Assembly: GCF_051020985.1 (NCBI RefSeq)
Contig: NC_134999.1
Coordinates: 22,353,160 to 22,417,159, forward strand
Direction: 5' to 3'
DNA length: 64,000 nt
Source of the DNA: Nomia melanderi
Taxonomy: Eukaryota; Arthropoda; Insecta; Hymenoptera; Halictidae
In this document: positions 11,195 to 21,884 of the stretch, piece after piece
Position numbering within the stretch: position 1 is the first letter of the stretch
Layout of the letters: the number at the start of each line of letters is the position of its first letter
The notes under the pieces: model-generated
Databases searched by the model: none
What the model saw: the letters and a program-made list of their open reading frames with translations, nothing else
What the model was told of the DNA's origin: nothing
Made by a program: the position numbers and the translations under genes

Positions 11195-11495
11195 TAAAAA
11201 TTTAATAAATCTGACTACTTATTACTTGACGATTTAATGACTTTCTTTAAAAAATGCTTTTCAAATAATAATTAAACTATGTTACTAATTACACGATTTA
11301 CTTATTGAAGGATTATAATCACTATTGTTCTTCAAAGTGTAATTAAGAGGATTTTAGACATTCCTTTCATTAACAATAGTAATTATAATCCTTCAGTTAG
11401 CAAATGATATGGAGTAACATAATTTAATTGTTAATTAAAAAGCCTTGTTTAAAGATAGTTATTAAATCATCAAGTATTATTAAAGTTCAATAAAC
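11195..11495. repeat. Second, unrelated fold-back element (arms about 130 bp)
   Basis: The left arm (about 11215-11330) and right arm (about 11370-11485) are reverse complements. The best block is GAAGGATTATAATCACTATT against AATAGTAATTATAATCCTTC, and the match extends outwards through ACTATGTTACT/AGTAACATAAT to ACTTGACGATTTAATGACTT/ATTAAATCATCAAGT. The sequence is unlike the main hairpin family. No other copy was seen in this window. Confidence 0.65.
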
Positions 11496-11999
11496 TAGCT
11501 AATATTTTCTGGTTAGATAATGTATTAAAAGTGATTTTAAATTATTTTTAACGTATCTGAAGGAACTAATATTTTTTAATCAAGGCCTTCCATGAATACT
11601 TTGAAACTTTAATAATACCTGCGGTTTTTTTAGGTGTCGTAATTTCAAATAAAAACAATTATCCGCCGAGCTCAGAAAACAGATAATACAGTGGCGGAGT
11701 GAAGTTTAGCTTTCCGTGTTGTGCAATAATTAATATCGGCTTCCGATAATTTCATAAAGTAAACAATTAGTATGGCGTTAAGTGAACATGAATTCATCTT
11801 TCAGATATTCATTGATCTTCTAATTAGTTTTGTTGTGTATCTATTTTAAATATACTGGTTTAACTCCCAATGTATAAATAATCATATAAATAATAATTAT
11901 TCAAATACCAAAAAATTGATTACTATCGTATACATTTTTTAAATTTCTTAAAAGAAATAAAATTAACGACAAACTCCGACGTATAAATAATCATATAAA

Positions 12000-12360
12000 A
12001 ATATGGCGGAAAGTCGATTGACTGTCCCGCCATCGAACCACGTGCCGCGTCCGCCTGCCTCCCGCCTACGTGGCCAGGTATTTTTACATAATTCACATTC
12101 GCACGCTGAATTCCGGATCATCGACGCTGAAAATCCCAGCGAAGCGAGAGCCCGTTTCGTTAAGCAGCTTTGTCCAGGCTAAAGTGCCGTGCGGCCGGCA
12201 CTTATAGCACCGCGAGAGAGCTCGGCCGGGTTAACGAGCACCGAATAAATTATAAAGAATGCTGCGATGACGTCTTTCCTTTATTCGCCGCGCCATCGCG
12301 TAAATTCTGCGCCGACGACAGTTGGGGAAAATGTGTGACTGGTCACCTGGGGTTGCTTTT
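12000..12360. other. GC-rich island, candidate conserved non-coding element
   Basis: CpG-containing, apparently single-copy sequence (CCACGTGCCGCGTCCGCCTG near 12040). Open plus-strand frames have no recognised domain. Confidence 0.3.
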
Positions 12361-12404
12361 TGGGCGGAGTGTACTTCGGGGTGGATCATTTTTGGATGTG
12401 ACTG

Positions 12405-12625
12405 TAGTGTGGTTTTTTTAGTTTTTATTAATTTTTCTTTTTCTTTCAGATTTTATTATTTTTTATTTTTCTTTCAGTTTTTATTATTTTTTATCTTTCT
12501 TCCAGTTTTTATTTTTTATTTTTCTTTAAGGTTTAATTATTTTTTATTACTTTTTATTTGTTTAGTTTTTATTACATTTGATTACTTTTGATCTTTTTTC
12601 AGTTTTTATTATTTTTTATTATTGT
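12405..12625. repeat. T-rich minisatellite (TTTTTATTTTTCTTTCAG unit)
   Basis: About seven degenerate units of 25-35 bp. Several copies end in TTTCAG and so mimic pyrimidine-tract plus AG splice acceptors. Confidence 0.7.
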
Positions 12626-12980
12626 ATTATAGTATATAAAAATATTTGAAAAGTGAAAAAAATATTTGTTTAACAAATATGAAACTTTCACTTTCTGTTT
12701 GGAAGTTATTCATTGAGTGGAACTTGTGGCGTTACGCACGTTGTGATATTGTGATGGAGATTACACGTGTACCGGTGGGGACTTCAATGAAGCGTGAAGG
12801 GTGAAGCCCTTAAGAGGGTATCCCCATTTCTCGGTCAGCTTTAATGGTTTACCTTGGAAGTTTTGCTCTTAAAAAACGATATAATACATCTTCTTGAAAC
12901 TTTGCAAATTTATTTGTATACAGAAAATACATTCTTGAATTTTTATTCACCTTTTTTATTGAAATTTTAATAAACATAAT

Positions 12981-13250
12981 CTTACCTACTCAAATGTACT
13001 GCCAATGAATTTTTGAGATTCTCCTGATTAAAATGAATCCAAACACGACGTAAATCGGACTATTTTTTCCATTTCATGGAAACTAGCTTTTAATTTCATT
13101 AATTATATCAATTCCGTAAATCTAGTCTGATTCCTACCGTGTTTGGACTCATTTCAATCAGCGAAATCTCAGCAATTCAATAACATCATATTCAACAAGC
13201 TGCCGTTAAAATCACTGCAATTCAAATTTTCTTCACTCCATATTTACAAT
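12981..13250 (-). repeat. Hairpin-family locus 3 (one unit, CGACGTAAAT subfamily)
   Basis: Complete unit, reverse loop orientation. Its left arm carries AATCCAAACACGACGTAAAT in place of the usual CACGATGGGAAT, a variant shared with the unit at 24352. Outer ends are diverged (CTTACCTACTCAAATG) and it is followed by the spacer ATTTTCTTCACTCCA. It is the nearest family member upstream of exon A. Confidence 0.8.
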
Positions 13251-13394
13251 TAACGCGTGCGGCATCACTTTGAAGTCTTCTCGACCGTCGATTCTCGTAC
13301 TGTCTATCCCACTTCCACTCACTATATCGATTCTCTGCATTCGTCAATCTCTACTCAATTCGTTCCTGGAAGCAAACATCTTCTTATTTCTTCG

Positions 13395-13905
13395 GTTCGG
13401 TTAAATTTTAAGAACCGGAAGCTGTAATATTTAACCGAGCCTCACTCTAACACGTTTCCCATCCCACAATCTCTATTATATTAAACTCCGATCTCAATGC
13501 AGCAACATTTAAAGGTAAACTTCAAGAACCCGAAATTGTAAAATTTAACCGAGCACCACTGACAAGTTTCCCATTCCACAATCTCCAGATTATGTTAAGC
13601 TCCGTTGAAAAGGGACGCGTAAGTTTCAATCGTGATTTCAATGGAGCAACATAAAAAGTAAAAACGTAAAATTTAATCGAGCACCACTCTGACAAGTTTC
13701 CTATTCCACAATATCTATTAGCTTAATAGCTCCAATTTCAGTGAATCAACATTTAAAGTTAAATTTGTGAAACCCGAAGTTGTAAAATTTAACCGAGCAC
13801 CACTCTGACAAGTTTCCCATTCCACAATCCGCAGATTATGTTAAGCTCCGTTGAAAAGGGACGCGGAAGTTTAAATCGGGATTCGAATGGAGCAACATTT
13901 AGCCG
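13395..13905. repeat. Tandem repeat, about 120-150 bp, four copies
   Basis: Units contain TTAAATTTnnAGAACCnGAA, TTTAACCGAGCACCACTCTG, ACAAGTTTCCCATTCCACAA and, in alternate copies, AGATTATGTTAAGCTCCGTT GAAAAGGGACGCG. The block at about 13560-13640 is repeated almost exactly at 13825-13900, suggesting a two-unit higher-order period of about 265 bp. Confidence 0.75.
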
Positions 13906-14240
13906 ATTGAATAATGCAACCACCGCGAGTGTCCTCGCTTTAATAGCCCATCGTAATCGGCCGCTCGAAAGGAAGGGTGTGACGGGACAACCGGCGATAC
14001 CTCTTTTTTCCCTTCGTTCTTAATCTCCTCGGCCGATCCTCTTTCAGAGCGAATCTGCTGAATATGAAAGCACCGCGAATCTTCCAATTACTTTCCTAAG
14101 AGCGGTCTGAGTTTAATCCCTTTGTGCTTTTAAATTTCACGCGGCAATCGGGAAACAAACGGGCTTTAATGCCTGTGCAGGTAAACTCGATATTCAGCGT
14201 TGCGCATTTATTAACCGCGGTAATCCTCGGCGCAGAGGGT
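13900..14240. other. GC-balanced island, candidate conserved element
   Basis: Single-copy appearance, GC well above flanks (CGGTAATCCTCGGCGCAGAG near 14220). No recognisable protein. Confidence 0.3.
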
Positions 14241-14394
14241 CTTGTTATTTCACCGTTGATTTAATTGTTTAATTTATGTACATTGTATAAACTATCGTGT
14301 ATATGAACAATTTATTACAAATATATTTATTTGTAAATTATTTCATGTATAAACAATTAATTATTAATAAATTTATTTGTAAACTATTTAATTT

Positions 14395-14690
14395 ATAACC
14401 AATTAAAATTACAATGTAAGCAACATAATCTAAACACCATAACAATCTAAATAACATAATCTAAACACCATAACAATCTAAACAACACAACACTATAAAC
14501 AACATAACAATCTAAACAACATAACCAAAACAATATAACAATCTAAACAACATAACCAAAACAATATAACAATATAATCAACATAATCTAAACACCATAA
14601 TAATCTAAGCAACATAACCTAAACATAACAATCTAAGCAACATAATCTAAACATAACCTAAACAACATAACCAAAACAACAACACAATCT
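14395..14690. repeat. Minisatellite AACATAATCTAAACACCATA
   Basis: About fifteen degenerate 17-22 bp units based on AACAATCTAAACAACATAA, on one strand only. Confidence 0.85.
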
Positions 14691-14719
14691 AACCAATAAA
14701 CAAATCGTTCTTCCATACA

Positions 14720-15200
14720 ATTTTCCATAACCCAAAACAAAACCGTCAAAACAGACAACTAAAAAGAAGCAACTGCAATCCCAAAGCGAAAAGTATGCTG
14801 CACCGGGACGAACGCCAAGCGGGACGCGCAGCCAGTAATTAGGCTCCAGCAGCAGGAGCGTGAATGCAGCGTTACACGTGTCACTAGCGGTGCGCGGGCA
14901 ATGATTCACGGTCCCCTTTGTTATCCTTTCTTTGCCCGCGTTCGCCGTCCGCGATACGCCGCCGACAATGTGGCCCTTTATCCGCACAAAGGGTTGGCGC
15001 AAATACGCGGGCCGGTGCGTGGCGGAAAAATCAGATGGGAGCCGCGAGCTCGGCGAACTTTTATCTCGCGTCGACGGTGCGCGCGAATATCAGGTGATTT
15101 CAGCTCGTGACACGGAATCCTGTTTTTCTGGGGAACTGGCGGTACGTGGTTTTCTGTGCTTTTGGGGCGATGTGGTTCGCGGTTGTTTTTAGTTGTTTGC
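14720..15200. other. CpG-rich island, candidate conserved non-coding element
   Basis: One of the most GC-rich stretches of the window (GCGGGCCGGTGCGTGGCGGA near 15010). Open frames on both strands overlap and none is recognisable. It could be an enhancer or an unannotated exon; composition alone cannot decide. Confidence 0.35.
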
Positions 15201-15239
15201 GGATGTTGTAGGTTGCGATGCATGGAATATTCTATTTCA

Positions 15240-15525
15240 GTAACAACAACAACAATAATGATAATAATAATAATAACAATAATATTAATAACAATAGAAA
15301 TCGTAATGAAAATAATAATAATATTAATAATGACAATAACAATAACAAGAATGACAGTAACAATTACAATAAGAGGAATGACAATGAGAATAACAATAAT
15401 AAGAATGACAATGGCAATAACAGTAACAAGAATGACAATGACAATGACAATGACAATGACAGTGACAGTGACAGTGACAATGACAATGGTAACAACAACA
15501 ACAACAATAACAATAATAAATAAAG
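15240..15525. repeat. Microsatellite AATAAT / GACAATGACAAT
   Basis: AAT and AAC units grade into six or more GACAAT and GACAGT units around 15430-15485. Asn/Asp-rich open frames here are repeat-encoded. Confidence 0.9.
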
Positions 15526-15589
15526 ACTATTCAAATTAGAATATACAGAAGGCCTACGCAAATAATGTTTAACATTCGTTTTTCGAATA

Positions 15590-15830
15590 ATTCAGATGGA
15601 ATTTATTTTTATTCCGCAGAACCACGAGCATTTCCCCGAATTCATAATGTGTAAGTGTGAAGGAGGAACAATTCTGATGAGTCGGATATCCTTGACCTGA
15701 AGGCGTGTACCCTCAAGTGCACTTCTCACTTTTAAAGTACGCTCTACGTGGTTTATATCGAAACCAACCGCGACTATTCGGACAGCTCTGCGTCCTGAAC
15801 GGACCGACAAAATTTGTCTTCGTGTTATAC
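15590..15830. other. GC-balanced single-copy stretch
   Basis: Lies between a microsatellite and AT-rich DNA. A 72-codon minus-strand frame (15592-15810) covers it but has no recognised motif. Function undetermined. Confidence 0.25.
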
Positions 15831-15837
15831 GTTTGAT

Positions 15838-15930
15838 TTATTTTACTGTGATAAATTTTACACTTACGTGATAAAGCTTGATAAATTTTACTGTGATAAA
15901 TTTTACACTTATGTGATAAATTGTGATTAA
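15838..15930. repeat. Short tandem repeat GATAAATTTTACACTTA
   Basis: Three to four units of about 20-40 bp (TGTGATAAATTTTACACTTA). Confidence 0.7.
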
Positions 15931-16064
15931 TTCCATAGGGTATCTTTAGTACCTGACCTCAAACAACCACAAAGTTATAAACAGTTCTTTGTTTGTTGTA
16001 TTTTTGACAGTCCTTGACGTTTATATGAGAAAATGAAAAGAAAATATTTTACAAGATAGCAGCT

Positions 16065-16245
16065 GTATATATTATATGAAATATTATTCTATATTATAAT
16101 TATATTATAACAATAAATATTATCCTATATTACAACCACATTATAATAATAAAAATTATTCTATGTTACAACCATATTATAATAATAAAAATTATTCGAT
16201 GTTGGAACCATATATTATAATAATAACAATTATTCTGTATTAACA
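16065..16245. repeat. AT-rich tandem repeat, about 50-55 bp, four copies
   Basis: Units of ATTATTCTATGTTACAACCA then TATTATAATAATAAAA. Confidence 0.65.
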
Positions 16246-16630
16246 ATTTTTAAAATACAAATATTAATATAATTGCCTGTCACAATTTCACTATCAGACA
16301 TTACAGGTTATGACATATGAAATAAACAGTAGTGTCCTTATTATATTTTATATTTTATAAAATAAAAATATAAAATATACGGTACTCAAACTATATTTTA
16401 TGAAAAAAGATATAAAATATAAAGTACTCAAAGTTCTATTTTATAGTTACTGTATTTTACGGTTACATAACAAACTTTTACAAATTCCCTTGGGTACTAA
16501 TCACGTTAACACTGTACCTAACCTCAAATAACCACAAATCTACAATCACTTCATTAAAAAAACAAAAAAAATAAAAAAAACATTCAATCGAAGAAAAAAC
16601 AAAAAGAAAACATTCAATCGAAAAAACAAA

Positions 16631-16675
16631 AAAAAAACATGTCACCCACTAACACAATTCCTCTTCAATTTCCAG
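16631..16675 (+). promoter_or_regulatory. Duplicated (decoy) 3' splice site upstream of exon A
   Basis: This segment repeats the real acceptor region: the word CATGTCACCCACTAACACAA, a CTAAC at 16649-16653 and TTTCCAG ending at 16675, with the same 23 nt spacing. Read in the phase of exon A, splicing here would add about 30 codons (beginning ATTATAGGTTATGACATG) and then hit a TAA just past 16760, truncating the protein before the first IQ motif. Whether it is used is unknown. Confidence 0.5.
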
Positions 16676-16871
16676 ATATTATAGGTTATGACATGAAATA
16701 TTCAATTTTTGTTCCGCATTATGAAAAAATATTTTGTCAAATTTTGACAAATTCTCTAGGCTACTAATCACGTCAACATTAAACCTAACCTCAAACAACC
16801 ACAAACCTACAATCACTTCTTCATTAAAAAAAAAACGAAAAACAAAAAACAAGAAGAAAACATTCAATCGA

Positions 16872-16916
16872 AAAAAAACATGTCACCCACTAACACAATT
16901 CTCCTTGAATTTCCAG
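16872..16916 (+). promoter_or_regulatory. 3' splice site of exon A with branch-point-like CTAAC
   Basis: A CTAAC word at 16890-16894 places the presumptive branch A 23 nt before the AG at 16915-16916, an ideal distance, with a pyrimidine-rich stretch (CTCCTTGAATTTCCAG) between. The 45 bp ending here are repeated nearly intact 241 bp upstream; see the decoy site entry. Confidence 0.7.
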
Positions 16917-17231
16917 ACATCCCGAAAGCATCAGCGACCAGCGCAGAGAAGCTAGACTCGTCGCAGCAGGAGAAGCCAGCGGACAAGGACTCGAAGTTGG
17001 CCGAGCAGACGGAGCAGCCCGTTGAGTCGAAGGACGCCGAGACCGAGGAGGGCGAGACAGGCGGGAAGGAGAGGGAAGAGGCGGCGACGAGGATACAGGC
17101 AGCGTTCCGCGGGCACCACGCCAGGAAAAGTATGAAAGAGACTGATTCCTCTGCGAAGCAGACGGGGACCAAATCCGGCGCGCAGCCGACCAAGGAACAG
17201 CTGCAGGAGCAGTTCCGCGCCGACGACAAGG
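16917..17231 (+). CDS. igl: Internal exon A of an IQ-motif (igloo / neurogranin-like) gene
   Basis: Seen: an open frame of 315 bp bounded by a good acceptor (TTTCCAG, AG at 16915-16916) and donor (AAGG then GTGAGT at 17232). Its GC content and codon quality stand out sharply from the AT-rich surroundings. The first two bases complete a codon begun in an unseen upstream exon; the last base (G, 17231) starts a codon finished in exon B. The peptide is a charged, Glu/Lys/Ser-rich, probably disordered stretch, then an IQ motif at 17093-17125 (IQAAFRGHHAR, preceded by EEAATR), then a polar region ending TKEQLQEQFRADDK. Family knowledge: this IQxxxRGxxxR form binds calmodulin, typically apo-calmodulin, in neurogranin, neuromodulin and Drosophila Igloo. 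Inference: part of the fly igloo orthologue, a neuronal calmodulin-binding protein. Another IQ-containing protein is possible, since the N-terminal exon that would settle it is not visible. Confidence 0.85.
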
Positions 17232-17599
17232 GTGAGTGTGTTGTGAGTGGATTAGTGGAATTCGGAGGGAGTTGATTGTGGAGGGATATTTGAATTGTTT
17301 GTCGTAGAGGTGACTATGAGGTAGGGTTTGATTTGGTATAGGAAATTTTGCATATTGTAAAGTTTCGAATAATAATGGAGAATTTTTAATAACAGTATTT
17401 TAATATTTTTTTAATATTTTAATATTTTTATATTTTTTTAATAATAATATTTATATATACACTACACTATCATACACTAATTCTTACCACTCAAACAGTT
17501 AACAATCTAACTAAATTAATAATAATATACGACAAACTCAGTAACTCCAAATAATAAATAATTAACAATTTCACCTCCACTTCTTTATTGCAAAAGAAT

Positions 17600-17830
17600 A
17601 ATTCCATATAAAACATTTTCATGGTGGTGTTTTATCAAATAGTAACAATTAAATGTCAAATAGTAACAATTTCATATCAATTAAAATTAGTAACAATTAA
17701 CAATTTCACCTCCTCTTCTTCATCGCAAAAAATAATTCCACAGAAAACATTATCAGTGTTTAACATGTTAAATGCAAAAATTAAATATCAAATAATTACT
17801 GACAATTAAATATCAAATAATTAATGCTTA
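17600..17830. repeat. AT-rich degenerate repeat (AAATATCAAATAATTA)
   Basis: Recurring ATTAAATATCAAATAATTA, TAACAATTTCACCTCC and CAAATAGTAACAATT words at about 17530-17830, consistent with old duplications downstream of exon A. Confidence 0.45.
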
Positions 17831-18489
17831 CCTCTAAAATACAATTCTTCTCGAGCAATAATAAATAATTAAGAATATCACCTTTTTTCATTTATGCCAA
17901 GGAATAATTCCCTAGAAAATATTTAATATACTAAACAATTAATACCGATCTCCAGAGTCCAATTCCTATACGCAGTTCCTAACTTCAAAGCACAACGACT
18001 GCAATCGGCCAATTGCGATTCGACTCGAACGTGTGCGTCGGTTTATGTCCCGCGCGGAATTAAATGCCTAACATTGTTTCTCGGTGTTCAATTGCTGGAT
18101 TGTGTTTTTGTTGTTTGTTTGTGTGGTGAGGTGAATATGCTAATAATAAAAAATTAATATAATTAAATATATAATATAATATAAATATTATTAATATAAA
18201 GAATATAAATATTATAAATGTTATGTTAAAGAATTTATTGTTGTATTAAATATTTAGGTTAGAATACTAATTCCTTGGTAATGAATATTTTTAATTAAAA
18301 TAATAATCATTAAAAAAAATAATAGAATGTGAGGCTGTAAATATTTTTGTATAAATATTATTGTAAATATTACAAATTTTATAGTGAGGAATTTATTGTT
18401 GTATTAAATATTTAGGTTAGGTTAGAATAAACACTAATTCGTTATATATTATAATAAATATTTATATAATATTTCGATTCCAAGAATTT

Positions 18490-18925
18490 TAACATTACCT
18501 TCTAAAATGTAGTGTTAATGAATTGCTGGGATTGTGCTGATTGAAATGAGTCCAAACATCTCAACAGTCCAATGACACTATGTTTGCGAAGGTAAGGATA
18601 AACATGCAGTCAAGTAAATTTCAATTCCAGTAATTTTAAACTTACATTCTCAAATATAGTGCCATTGAATTACTAGGATTGTGCTGATTGAAACGAGTCC
18701 AAACACGATGGGAATCGGACTACTTTTACCAACTTCCTGTATTCAGCGAGACTAAAGGCTCGTTTCCATGAAACCATAAAACTAGTCCGATTCCCATCGT
18801 GTTTGGACTCAATTTAATCGGAACAGTCTCAGTAATACATCGGTATTATGATTGAGAGGTTAAGGTTAAACATGCAATGAAGAACATTTCAGTTGCAGTA
18901 ACTTGAACCTTACCTTTTCAAATGT
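18490..18925 (+). repeat. Hairpin-family locus 4 (collapsed unit plus complete unit)
   Basis: The first unit (about 18494-18600) has both outer ends but lacks the central hairpin: AATGAGTCCAAACATCTC joins directly to AACAGTCCAATGACACTATG. After the spacer comes a complete forward-oriented unit (about 18645-18875; core CCAAACACGATGGGAATCGG) and another spacer. It is the nearest locus downstream of exon A. Confidence 0.85.
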
Positions 18926-18939
18926 AGTGTTCGTGAATC

Positions 18940-19100
18940 TGAATCTATAAAAATCTAAATCTATAAATATCTAAATAAATAAAAAATCTAAGTCTACAGA
19001 ATATCTAAATTACAAAATATCTAAATATAAATAAATAAATCTAAATTTCTAAATATCCAAATATAAATAAATTAAAGTAAATATCCAAATATAACCTCAC
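18940..19100. repeat. ATCTAAAT short repeat
   Basis: Degenerate AAATCTAAATCTATAAATA units; related sequence at 19740-19800. Confidence 0.7.
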
Positions 19101-19104
19101 TTAA

Positions 19105-19490
19105 TTTTCAATTTAACACACAACCATCATTTCAAACCCCAAACTCTCACCCCACACTGTACCCAACCAAAACCGAATCCCCCACCCCGTCCCATAGTTC
19201 CCAAACCGCCCGGAAAAGACGGCGTTCCGCGCAGCCCGCAAACGAGACGCGTCATAAACTCGGCACTTTCTTCCCGTCCGGCAGTTTTCTCGCCGGTGGC
19301 TCCCCCGGGCCACGGGAGAGTCCCTCGTAGATTGTTACCGTCTCGGAATTCCTAGCCGAGCTCGCGGGATTCCCGCGGAAATTGCTCGCGATTTCCTCGG
19401 CTGGCTCCGTGACCCGGATTCCCGTCCCTCTCGCGTCCGACCTCGAGCGAGCGACGCTTATGTAGCGGGCACGTGTGTGCGAACGTGGAG
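19105..19490. other. CpG-rich island in the A-B intron, candidate regulatory element
   Basis: Very GC-rich for this window (TCGCCGGTGGCTCCCCCGGG near 19290), single-copy by eye. The 66-codon minus-strand frame has no recognised domain. An enhancer or internal promoter is possible but unproven. Confidence 0.35.
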
Positions 19491-19639
19491 GTGTAAGGAA
19501 ACTTTGGACAAACCCATCAGGGGATATTAGATCGGTTGGGGGTGGAGTTTGGAAGTTCGAATGAAATTTAGAGTTTGATGGTGTTTTGGATGGTAAATGG
19601 TGGGGGTTGATATTTTTGAGGGAATTTGTTAGTAAATAT

Positions 19640-20125
19640 TATTATAATACTATGTATTATTATTATTATTATTAATATTATTATTAATATTATATATATA
19701 TATAAACATAATATAACAATATAATAATATAAATCTAAATATAATTTAATAAAAAATGTAAATCTATAAAAATCTAAATCTATAAATATCTAAATATAAA
19801 TATATAAATTAAAGTAAATAAAATAATAATATATAATATATAAGATTATAATATAAGAATATTATAATTATAATTGTAGTATTCTTACTATGTTTTTTGA
19901 TTGTACATAAGAATATTATAATTATAATTGTATCATATTATAAGCTACAATATCATATTGTACATGATAAAATTATAATTTTATTTACATCTTTCAGTTT
20001 TATATAGTTTTATATAGTTTTATATAGTTTCATATGGTTTTATATAGTTTCATGTAGTTTTGTATAGTTTTGTATGGATATATATATATATATATATATA
20101 AATCAAAATAAATATAAGGTATATA
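19640..20125. repeat. AT microsatellite region with TTTTATATAGTTTCATATGG tandem units
   Basis: ATT and TA runs, then about seven TTTTATATAG units (19995-20070), then a TA run (20080-20100). Confidence 0.8.
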
Positions 20126-20159
20126 TATATAATATTCTGTTTTTGTTTAGAAAATGATT

Positions 20160-20665
20160 ATTTGGGTTTGACACTTTGAACGAATCCTAGAAGTAGATAT
20201 TAGACCAGTTGATGGAGGAAGAGGGTAGCGGAGTTTTAATTCCAGGGAGAATTTAATTCCCAAAGACAGAACAGCACGAAATTCTAAATTTCATTTCAAG
20301 TTTCAAACATTGGAGGTTAATACTTTGAAGGAAATTTATTATTAGATGTTAGATTATTTTCTTTAGAAAATGAGTATTCAAATCTGATACGTTGAACAAA
20401 TTCTATAAGTTGACGTTAGCTCCATTTCTCTAGAATTAGATGGAGGACATTATCTTTGGAAATGAAATATTCGAGTCCGATACTGGGCACAAAATTTATT
20501 ATTAGATGAAAGATGTTTTATCTTTGGAAATGAAATATCCAAGTCCGATACTGGGAACAAAATTTATTATTAGATACAAGATCTTATTTAGAAAGTAAAC
20601 ACTCAAGTTTGACGCTTTGAACTGAATCTATTATTAAAATCTGATAATTTAAACAAAACTTACTA
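20160..20665. repeat. Degenerate tandem repeat, about 60-100 bp
   Basis: Recurring words: ACAAAATTTATTATTAGAT, TCTTTGGAAATGAAATAT, AAGTCCGATACTGGG. The clearest pair is at 20460-20515 and 20520-20575. Confidence 0.6.
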
Positions 20666-21124
20666 TTATATATTACATCTTTTTTTATTATTATTTATTA
20701 TTAAGCTACACAAAATAAATATGTATTTCTAAAAGTTATACTATTATACTTTCCTTTCGTACCGCCAAAGTCTATTTATGTGAGCTTCTACGTGGAATGG
20801 ATGCTACGCATGAATGCATGGTTACGTGTACTTATTTCGCCAATAATTCTTATCTCCTTAATTGCTTGTCCATCGTTTCCCTTCATTTCTCGTTTGCCAG
20901 TGAAACTGGAAGCTTTCTATCCAATTATTACTCTCATTAACTCGAACATCTTATAAATAGAAGAAACATAATTGGTAAATGCTGCTATCAATAAGTAAGT
21001 CATTTGATAATAAATAATAATTAGTCATTTAATAATAAATAATAATGTGTAATAAATGCTTCTTTTTTAATGGAATTACATAACTAACTCATATTCTTAT
21101 GGAAAATTACTAACCAAGACCTAA

Positions 21125-21260
21125 TTTTTAATAAATAATAACAACAACAATCACAAAAACAATTACAACAACAACAATCAAAGCAATAATCAAAACAACA
21201 ACAATTGCAACAACAACAACAATGATGATAATAATAATAATAATAATAATAACAATAATT
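21125..21260. repeat. CAA / AAT microsatellite
   Basis: AACAACAATCACAAAAACAA-type units grade into AATAATAAT. Confidence 0.85.
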
Positions 21261-21805
21261 TTCATAGTTTCATGTTCAAGAGATTTAACCTAAATTTATA
21301 TTAGTTCGTTTGAAATGTTTATTACATTATTTAAACAACTGGTTTTCTTTGTTAATTTCTTTGGGTAATTAGGTTATTGATGGAGTGCATAATTATCATT
21401 TGATAATTATCATTTCCATCAAATCATAATTTGAGAGAAAAGTTTCTTTTCGCATTCTTCAGTTTCAAAGATATTCCAAAAAATTTACTTCTACCCCTCA
21501 ACATTGAGGGCTGTTTTCTCTCTATCAATGTAGATGATGGCTGATAAGGAAAAAAATACGTGTCAAGCATTCTTCCAAGAACCAGCTTCCTTGTGAATTT
21601 AATCGAGATCAACGTGTGCAGATTTTCTACGTTGCATTGTGGAATAAATTAAATAATGAAATTATTGTAACTAATAGATTAACAGTGAAATAATGAAATT
21701 GTTATAAATAGTGAAATATTTAAATTATTATAAAATATAACTGAAGAAATATAAAATATTTTACATAACAGAAAATCAAATACTAAAGTATTGAATAGGG
21801 CAAAG

Positions 21806-21880
21806 TAGTGGTGGCTGAATCAGTAGTATACTTGCTTTCCACCGAAATTACCCAGGTTCGATTCTCGATGATAGAATAAT
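21806..21880 (+). ncRNA. tRNA-like sequence with intact A- and B-box words, probably a pseudogene or SINE relic
   Basis: TGGCTGAATCAGTAG (21812) resembles a pol III A box and GGTTCGATTCTCG (21855) a B box; their 43 bp separation is that of a tRNA. The presumed acceptor, anticodon and T stems do not pair well, so it is not a functional tRNA. It may be a tRNA-derived SINE head or a decayed tRNA gene. No A-rich SINE tail was established. Confidence 0.4.
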
Positions 21881-21884
21881 TGTT

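Larger units (their letters stand above)
1..16916 (+). other. Upstream intron or flank of the IQ gene (partial)
   Basis: Inferred from exon A starting in phase 1 with a complete 3' splice site: at least part of this segment must be intron. No upstream exon was recognised; in particular I see no short N-terminal exon of Igloo type. The segment is AT-rich and holds minisatellites, microsatellites, three hairpin-family loci and several GC-rich islands, listed separately. Stretches with nothing I can name include 480-890, 1520-1900, 7560-9960 (a long, moderately complex AT-rich stretch with a more balanced part at about 8100-8480) and 11500-12000. Confidence 0.6.
15930..16916 (+). repeat. Degenerate tandem duplication (about 241 bp) ending at exon A
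   Basis: Three increasingly diverged blocks share the order CTAATCACGTnAACA, ACCTnACCTCAAA, AACCACAAA, A-rich tract, CATTCAATCG, CATGTCACCC: at about 15940-16320 (poor), 16490-16680 and 16735-16916. The last two are offset by 241 bp and are the clearest. The duplication carried a complete splice acceptor with it. Confidence 0.6.

Noticed and set aside
12405..12625. Series of pyrimidine tracts ending in CAG considered as real splice acceptors
   Set aside because: They are copies of a T-rich minisatellite; no open frame with coding character follows any of them.
15156..15561. Asn-rich, Met-Thr-rich and Leu-Ser-rich frames
   Set aside because: Artefacts of the AAT / GACAAT microsatellite.
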